Shown here one piece after another: positions 5,826 to 13,119 of a stretch of 13,119 nt of DNA. The notes under the pieces were generated by a model. That model made no database searches and was not told the origin of the DNA. It worked only from the letters and a program-made list of their open reading frames with translations. Both the position numbers and the translations under genes were made by a program. The DNA comes from JAWPNA01 sp045402695 (lineage in GTDB: Bacteria; Acidobacteriota; Polarisedimenticolia; JACPZX01; DASXTC01). The stretch's first letter is position 1. The number at the start of each line of letters is the position of its first letter. The stretch is from assembly GCA_045402695.1 (NCBI GenBank), contig JAWPNA010000163.1, positions 1 through 13,119 of the forward strand, written 5' to 3'.

Positions 5826-7576
5826 CCTCGCGCCGTCCTGGCACCCGCGCTGAGAAGCGATCGGATCTGGTCCCACGACCGCGTGTTCAGCACATCGCCC
5901 TTCTCGATCCACCCGCGGCGAGCGGTGTCAATGCCGTAGTCCACGTCCTGCAGACCGTCGAGGCCGTGGGCGTCGGGATTGATCGATACCTTCACGCCCG
6001 CCTCCTTGGCCTGGCGGCATCGCCTCCAGTCCAGGTCGAGCCGCAGCGGGTTGGCATTGAGCTCGATGAACTTTCCGGCGCGGGCCGCTGCCCCGATGAC
6101 GCGGTCCAGGTCGATCTTGAATCCGTCCCGCTGCAGGAGGAGCCGGCCGGTGGGATGCCCCAGGATGGTGAGGTAGGGGTTCTCCACGGCCTTGACGACG
6201 CGTCGGGTCTGCTCCTGCTCGGAGAGCGTGAAGCTGCTGTGCACCGACCCGATGACGAAGTCGAACTTCTCCAGCACGGCGCGCGGGTAGTCGAGAGACC
6301 CGTCCTTCAAGATGTCCGATTCGATGCCGTGCAGGATCGCGATCTTCGCGTACTGCTTCCTCAACGCGGCAATCTCCTGCCGCTGCTCCTCGAGCCTCTC
6401 GACGCTCAGGCCCCCCGCGTATCCGGCGCTGCGGCTATGATCCGAGATCCCGACGTACTCGAACCCCAGCTTCGCCGCGCGACGGATCATCGCCTCCAGC
6501 GAATCGGTGCCATCGCTGTAGGTGCTGTGCACGTGAAACGTGCCTCGCAGGTCTCCTCTCTGGACGAGGCGCGGCAGCGTACCAGCCTCCGCCGCCTCGA
6601 TCTCGCCCCAGTCCTCTCGCAGCTCGGGCGGGATGAACGGCAGTCCCAGCTTGCGAAAGATCGCCTCCTCGTCCTTGCAGGCGAGACGCCTGGCTCCCTT
6701 CCATAATCCGTACTCGTTGATCTTGAGGCCGAGGGACTGCGCCCGCCTGCGGATGGCGATGTTGTGCTCGGCCGATCCGGTGAAGTAGTGCAACGCGAAG
6801 GGATACTCATCGTCCGAGACCACGCGCAGATCGGCCTGCCTCCCCGAGGAGAGGATCACGCTGGCCTTGGTGTCGCCCGCCCCCAGGATCTTCTCGACGG
6901 AGGGCATGCCGGCGAACTGCTTGATGATGGCGGCCGGCGTCGCCTCTTTCCCGCAAGATGCGAGCAGATCGATGTCGCCCACGACTTCCTTGCGGCGCCT
7001 CAAGGATCCGGCGAACTCGCAGCGCGCCACGCCGCGAAGGCCGCTCAATGTGGCGAGCAGCTCCCGCGCCAGCACGGTCGCCTCGCTCAGCAGCATGCGG
7101 CCCTGGTGCTTCTTGACGAAGCCGATCCCCTCGAGGATGGTCTCTTCGGACTTCTTCCCGAATCCGGCGAGCTGCTCAAGTCTGCCCTCGCGGCACGCCT
7201 GGGCCAGGGCCTCCACGGTGTCGAGTCCCAGCTTTTCGTGAAGGGCGTGCGCCCTCTTGGGCCCCAGCCCCGGGATCTGGATCATCTCCAGAAGCCCCGC
7301 GGGCACCTCTTTCCGCAGCTCCTCGTGATAGGGGAGTCTCCCGGTCGTGGCCAGGGTCGTGATCTTCTCGGCGAGCGCCTCGCCGATTCCCTTGAGCTGG
7401 CGGACACGTCCCTCGTTGATCAGTGTCTCGAGGTCTTCGTTGAGTGATTCCAGCGTGCGCGCGGCGACGGCATACGCGCGGGCCTTGAAGGGGTTCTCGC
7501 CTTTCAACTCGAGCAGCGTGCCGATCTCCTCCAGCACGGCGGCCACCTGCTTTCGATCGAGCACGACGCGAGCCAT
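5822..7576 (-). CDS. polX: DNA polymerase/3'-5' exonuclease PolX
   Basis: A bacterial family X DNA polymerase that fills short gaps in base excision repair, fused to a PHP phosphoesterase with 3'-5' exonuclease and often AP-endonuclease activity. At 584 residues it is the usual length. Helix-hairpin-helix segments lie at about 55-70 and 97-110 (LKGIGEALA, IPGLGPKRA). The palm shows GSLRRRKEVVGDID (190-203), with metal-binding Asp201 and Asp203 and a third at Asp249. The PHP domain starts at HVHSTYSDG (348-356) and has SDH (378-380), HGIES (416-420), SVH (444-446), GHP (473-475) and DAH (535-537), all the expected metal ligands. ATG 7576 is preceded by AGG five bases upstream, and the gap to the DUF1015 gene is only 7 bases. 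The downstream end overlaps nth by 4 bases. Confidence 0.95.
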   Translation of the reverse strand: MARVVLDRKQVAAVLEEIGTLLELKGENPFKARAYAVAARTLESLNEDLETLINEGRVRQLKGIGEALAEKITTLATTGRLPYHEELRKEVPAGLLEMIQIPGLGPKRAHALHEKLGLDTVEALAQACREGRLEQLAGFGKKSEETILEGIGFVKKHQGRMLLSEATVLARELLATLSGLRGVARCEFAGSLRRRKEVVGDIDLLASCGKEATPAAIIKQFAGMPSVEKILGAGDTKASVILSSGRQADLRVVSDDEYPFALHYFTGSAEHNIAIRRRAQSLGLKINEYGLWKGARRLACKDEEAIFRKLGLPFIPPELREDWGEIEAAEAGTLPRLVQRGDLRGTFHVHSTYSDGTDSLEAMIRRAAKLGFEYVGISDHSRSAGYAGGLSVERLEEQRQEIAALRKQYAKIAILHGIESDILKDGSLDYPRAVLEKFDFVIGSVHSSFTLSEQEQTRRVVKAVENPYLTILGHPTGRLLLQRDGFKIDLDRVIGAAARAGKFIELNANPLRLDLDWRRCRQAKEAGVKVSINPDAHGLDGLQDVDYGIDTARRGWIEKGDVLNTRSWDQIRSLLSAGARTARG

Positions 7577-7583
7577 TCGAGCC

Positions 7584-8954
7584 TCAGCCCTCGGCGGGGC
7601 GTCCGGCCTCCACGCGTCCGGCGGGCCTGCAGACCTCGTCGGCCGGATCGAGGGAGTTGAGCACGAGGCCCGTGAGGACCTTGGGATAGAAATAGGTTGA
7701 CTTGGGCGGCATCTGCAGACCAGCCTCGGCCACGGCCATCAACTGAACCTTTCTGGTCGGGTTCAACAGGAACGCCGCCTGCGCCTCGCCCGCGTCCACC
7801 CAGTTGATCGCGCGCTCGATATCCTCGGAGTAGAGGAGCATTCCACCCTCGCTCGCTGCGTCCGGCGAAATGCCGAGAATCGGTTCCAGGATCCCGCGCT
7901 GCAGAATCGAGACGTCCAGCCCCCTAAGCGGCTCGGGCAGATCGGAAAACAGCTTCGAGGCCTGATCGTCCTGCTTGAGAAGCAGGAGGAAGAACTCGGC
8001 GCCTCCCAGGTACAGGCCGAAGGCGAGCCTCCCTCTGTCCGACACCTCGTGCAGCCGCCGCTGGATCTGCTCGGCTCGGTGGTGAAAGCCCTCGAAGGAG
8101 AACCGCTTCACGTCGAAATGCGCCGACAGCTTTCGCGACAGGGGGTCGGCCGCCAGCTTGCGAGATCCCTTCACGACCCGGTGATACGGCAGGATCGACA
8201 GGCCCGGCGCGTCCACATTGGTGAGATAAGCCATCACATGGTCGTAGCTGCGCGAGCCCGGCGCTGAGCCTCCCTCCTCGGCCCGCAGCCGGTTGCGCAG
8301 CTCCCGCGCGGCAGCGTATCTGTGGTGGCCGTCCGCGATCCAGACCTTCCGGCTTTCGAGTCCTTCACAGACAACGCGCACCGCCTCGGGATCGGCCACC
8401 CGCCAGAGCCTCACATCGGTGCCGGAGTCGTCCGACACCCACCGGTCCGCCGGCCGGTGTGCCACGGCCTCGATGTGCCCCGACATCTCGCCTGCGGGAT
8501 CCGAATAGAGGAGGAAGATCGGCGAGAGCTGCATGCGCGTGGCCGCAGCCAGCTCCAGCCGGTCGAGGCGAGGGACATCCATGGTCTTCTCGTGAGGCAG
8601 GACCACCCCGGCGTCGTCCTCCTCGATCCGCACCAGCGCGATGAAGCCCCACCGCACCTTCTCGGGCTTGCCCTTGAGGGCGTAGCGATCCGAGCAGACG
8701 TACAGCGCCGGCGACTCGTCGCGGGTCAGCACTCCGGCCTGGCGCCAACTCGCCAGCAACTCAGCGGCACGAGCGTAGCGCGCCCCCTCGCCGGCCGGCA
8801 GATCCACATGGACGATGTTGTACGGGTCGCGTGCGCGGTATTCCTCCGCTTTCTCAACGGAGATCACATCGTAGGGAGGCGCCACCACCGGCTTGAGGTC
8901 GGGAACCTTGGATGCGGAGTACAGGAGCCCGCGAAAGGGGACGGCGCGCGCCAA
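7584..8954 (-). CDS. DUF1015 family protein
   Basis: A cytoplasmic protein of the DUF1015 family, which is related to the ParB/sulfiredoxin nucleotide-binding fold. Some relatives are reported or proposed to act as free-serine kinases, but I cannot show that here. With a TTG start it is 456 residues. Family motifs are VPFRGLLY at the N-terminus, APPYDVI (25-31), HEKT (121-124), IADGHHRYAAA (206-216) and MPPKSTYFYPK near the C-terminus (415-425). I chose TTG 8954 because GAGAGG (8963-8968) lies 8 bases upstream and the protein then starts MARAVPFRG as relatives do. The ATG at 9005 would add 17 residues but overlaps the -10 element of the likely promoter. The gene heads a run with polX (7-base gap) and nth. 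Confidence 0.88.
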   Translation of the reverse strand: MARAVPFRGLLYSASKVPDLKPVVAPPYDVISVEKAEEYRARDPYNIVHVDLPAGEGARYARAAELLASWRQAGVLTRDESPALYVCSDRYALKGKPEKVRWGFIALVRIEEDDAGVVLPHEKTMDVPRLDRLELAAATRMQLSPIFLLYSDPAGEMSGHIEAVAHRPADRWVSDDSGTDVRLWRVADPEAVRVVCEGLESRKVWIADGHHRYAAARELRNRLRAEEGGSAPGSRSYDHVMAYLTNVDAPGLSILPYHRVVKGSRKLAADPLSRKLSAHFDVKRFSFEGFHHRAEQIQRRLHEVSDRGRLAFGLYLGGAEFFLLLLKQDDQASKLFSDLPEPLRGLDVSILQRGILEPILGISPDAASEGGMLLYSEDIERAINWVDAGEAQAAFLLNPTRKVQLMAVAEAGLQMPPKSTYFYPKVLTGLVLNSLDPADEVCRPAGRVEAGRPAEG

Positions 8955-8962
8955 GGTTTCGA

Positions 8963-8968
8963 CCTCTC
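8963..8968 (-). promoter_or_regulatory. ribosome binding site deciding the DUF1015 start
   Basis: GAGAGG on the minus strand, 8 bases before TTG 8952-8954. The in-frame ATG at 9003-9005 has no purine-rich element upstream. Confidence 0.6.
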
Positions 8969-9003
8969 GGTGATTGATTTCTCGGATAAGAGGAAACGTC
9001 CGC

Positions 9004-9033
9004 ATTATGCCTACACGCCGCCGGCAGTGTCAA
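9004..9033 (-). promoter_or_regulatory. sigma70-type promoter of the DUF1015-polX-nth operon
   Basis: On the minus strand a perfect TTGACA (9028-9033) and CATAAT (9004-9009, five of six) are 18 bases apart. Transcription would start near 8997, giving a leader of about 44 bases before TTG 8954. The final AT of the -10 belongs to the ATG at 9005, which therefore lies upstream of the predicted transcript start. Confidence 0.7.
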
Positions 9034-9069
9034 GGCGATTGGACGATGCGCGCGGGATGACCTATTTCC

Positions 9070-9097
9070 TTGACTTGGAACGACTTTTTGCTATAGT
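9070..9097 (+). promoter_or_regulatory. sigma70-type promoter of secA
   Basis: TTGACT (9070-9075) and TATAGT (9092-9097) are 16 bases apart, each with five of six consensus bases. The spacer is AT-rich near the -10 in an otherwise GC-rich region. The start would fall near 9104 and leave a leader of about 115 bases before secA. I find no SecM-like arrest peptide or recognised RNA structure in that leader. Confidence 0.65.
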
Positions 9098-9219
9098 GGC
9101 GGCCAGAAGGTCGCGGCTGTAAAATCGCCGAAACCCTCAAACTTCCCTCGCGTCCCACTCCCGGTTGACTCGCTCCCGGGGTAGGTGCATCGAGCCGGCG
9201 GCGGAGTGATGAGTTCAGT

Positions 9220-11895
<2,676 letters not shown>

Positions 11896-11914
11896 TGGAG
11901 GCAATCGCAAGCCT

Positions 11915-12412
11915 ATGTCGGACACCGAGAGTCGTTTCGTTCGCAAGCTGTCCGCGCTGATCCCCGCCGCGGCCGGGTACCGCGGGGTGGAAGATCGCCG
12001 AGCAACCGACGGTTTCATCCGCGACCACATCGTGACGACCATCGACTCCCTCAGGGAGAGGATCGGTGAGTTGAGGGCTGCGGCGGAGGAGGAAGGGGAG
12101 ATGGACATGGTGGAGGACCTGGAGCGCATCGGCGCGCGCATGGAGCGCACAGTGGATGCGGCGCGCGGCGCCGACTGCAGCCAGGCGGCATTCTTCCGTC
12201 AGGCCGAGATCCGCCCCGAGGATCTCGATCGGATCTGCGCCTACGACGAAGCGCTGCTCGGTGACCTGGAGCTGCTGGCGCGGGACGTGATGGCCATCAA
12301 GTACGAGACGATCGGGAACCTGACGCTGCGGGAGGCCGAGGGCACGCTGGCCTCCATCGAGCTGAAGGTGGGCAACCGGATGGACCTGTTCGACACCACG
12401 CGGAGAATCTGA
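11915..12412 (+). CDS. uncharacterised helical protein between secA and guaB
   Basis: A 165-residue, acidic, almost entirely helical protein with no signal peptide or membrane segment. The opening GYRGVEDRRATDGFIRDHI (21-39) is followed by a long amphipathic helix suited to a coiled coil (about 40-85), then a helical hairpin around RPEDLDRICAYDEALLGDLELL (100-121) and a final helix to the end. I do not recognise a named domain, but the layout recalls short helical proteins found beside SPFH or zinc-ribbon genes in other phyla. That resemblance is from memory and weak. ATG 11915 is preceded by GGAGG (11897-11901) at 13 bases. It begins 19 bases after the secA stop and its own stop shares one base with the guaB start, so it belongs to this transcript. 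An upstream extension of the same frame back into secA is arginine/serine-rich out-of-frame translation and not part of the protein. Confidence 0.75.
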   Translation: MSDTESRFVRKLSALIPAAAGYRGVEDRRATDGFIRDHIVTTIDSLRERIGELRAAAEEEGEMDMVEDLERIGARMERTVDAARGADCSQAAFFRQAEIRPEDLDRICAYDEALLGDLELLARDVMAIKYETIGNLTLREAEGTLASIELKVGNRMDLFDTTRRI

Positions 12413-13119
12413 TGCTGGAGCATTCGATCCCGGAAGGCCTGACCTTCGACGATGTGCTTCTGATCCCGGCGCGCTCCGAAGTGCTGCCCGCGCGCGCCAG
12501 CGTCATCACCCGTCTCACGACGGGAGTCACGCTGAACAGCCCGGTAGTGTCGGCGGCCATGGATACGGTGACCGAGTCGCGCCTCGCTATCGCGATGGCC
12601 CAGCAGGGAGGCATCGGCATCATCCACAAGAACCTCACGATCGAGGCGCAGGCCGAGGAGGTGGACAAGGTCAAACGATCGGAGAGCGGCATGATCGTCA
12701 ACCCGATCACCATGCGTCCCGATCAGAAGGTCGCCGACGCCCTGGAGCTGATGGCCAAGTACCGGATCTCCGGTGTGCCGATCACGCGTGAGGACGGGAC
12801 GCTGGTGGGAATCCTGACGAATCGCGACCTGCGCTTCGAGGTGCGCACGGGGCTGAGGGTATCCGATCTCATGACGAGCGACGGACTGGTCACAGCGCCG
12901 CAGAGCACGACGCTGGAGGAGGCCAAGAGAATCCTCCACAAGCACCGCATCGAGAAGCTGCCGGTGGTTGACGACAAGAACCGCCTCAAGGGACTCATCA
13001 CCGTCAAGGACATCCAGAAGGCAATCAAGTATCCCGATGCCTGCAAGGACGAGCTCGGAAGGCTGCGCGTCGGCGCCGCCAGCGGAGTGGGGCCCGATTC
13101 GCTCGACCGCGCCGCGGCG
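12412..13119 (+). CDS. guaB: inosine-5'-monophosphate dehydrogenase (5' part, cut by window end)
   Basis: GuaB oxidises IMP to XMP with NAD+, the committed step of GMP synthesis in the cytoplasm. The 236 residues seen are the first half of a protein usually about 490 long, with no stop before the window ends. LTFDDVLLIPARSEVLP (10-26) is the classic N-terminus, and SPVVSAAMDTVTE (43-55) and GGIGIIHKN (66-74) are barrel signatures. Two CBS domains follow, about 95-150 and 151-207, containing GVPITREDGTLVGILTNRDLR (121-141) and KLPVVDD...LKGLITVKDI. The catalytic cysteine loop lies beyond the window. ATG 12412 shares its A with the stop of the preceding gene (TGATG), and GGAG (12402-12405) lies 6 bases before it, so both genes are probably translated from one transcript. 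Confidence 0.96.
   Translation, partial: MLEHSIPEGLTFDDVLLIPARSEVLPARASVITRLTTGVTLNSPVVSAAMDTVTESRLAIAMAQQGGIGIIHKNLTIEAQAEEVDKVKRSESGMIVNPITMRPDQKVADALELMAKYRISGVPITREDGTLVGILTNRDLRFEVRTGLRVSDLMTSDGLVTAPQSTTLEEAKRILHKHRIEKLPVVDDKNRLKGLITVKDIQKAIKYPDACKDELGRLRVGAASGVGPDSLDRAAA

Noticed and set aside
62..9082. A 12-base repeat, TGACTTGGAACG, at 62-73 and 9071-9082.
   Set aside because: Several chance 12-base repeats are expected in a window of this size, and the contexts are unrelated.
9057..9122. A 21-residue frame before secA as a possible SecM-like leader peptide.
   Set aside because: It overlaps the -35 and -10 of the predicted secA promoter, so it would not be transcribed from it, and it has no arrest motif.

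Overview
The window looks like a stretch of chromosome from a GC-rich, probably Gram-negative, uncultured-type bacterium. It carries a vertically inherited housekeeping region (queG, nth, polX, secA, guaB) whose codon use is uniformly G/C-rich. The DUF1015-polX-nth and secA-guaB neighbourhoods would fit an Acidobacteriota-like soil or sediment lineage. That placement is a guess from gene content, not something the bases prove.

Positions 1 to about 3670 differ from the rest. They read as part of an integron gene-cassette array: four genes, all on the plus strand, each alone between recombination-site-like structures and with no obvious promoter of its own. I see three attC-type sites (746-838, 1888-1953, 3078-3138) and the right end of a fourth at the window start (core GTTAGGC at 35-41). 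The site at 1888-1953 is textbook: cores GCATAAC and GTTGGGC flank a perfect 12-bp stem with one bulged G. Its left core is the exact reverse complement of the core that opens the same cassette (GTTATGC, 832-838). The cargo is a HEPN-like protein with an Rx4H motif, two exported alpha/beta hydrolases and a GNAT acetyltransferase. No integron integrase is visible, so this is either the interior or end of a longer array or a cluster of attC sites without an integrase.

Positions 3783-8954 hold five genes on the minus strand, reading from right to left: a DUF1015 protein, polX, nth, a 77-residue Cys/His-rich protein and queG. DUF1015, polX and nth are tightly packed (7-nt gap, then an ATGA overlap), which joins two DNA repair enzymes in one transcript. 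The 46-bp gap after nth contains a plausible promoter that would make the small-protein gene leaderless and drive queG with it.

Positions 8955-9219 are a divergent control region. It has a strong sigma70-like promoter for the DUF1015 operon (TTGACA, 18 bp, CATAAT) and another for secA (TTGACT, 16 bp, TATAGT). The first overlaps the ATG that a gene finder would choose for DUF1015, so a downstream TTG with a good ribosome binding site is the better start.

Positions 9220-13119 carry secA, a 165-residue uncharacterised helical protein and guaB, which runs off the window. All three are co-directional, and the last two overlap by one base.
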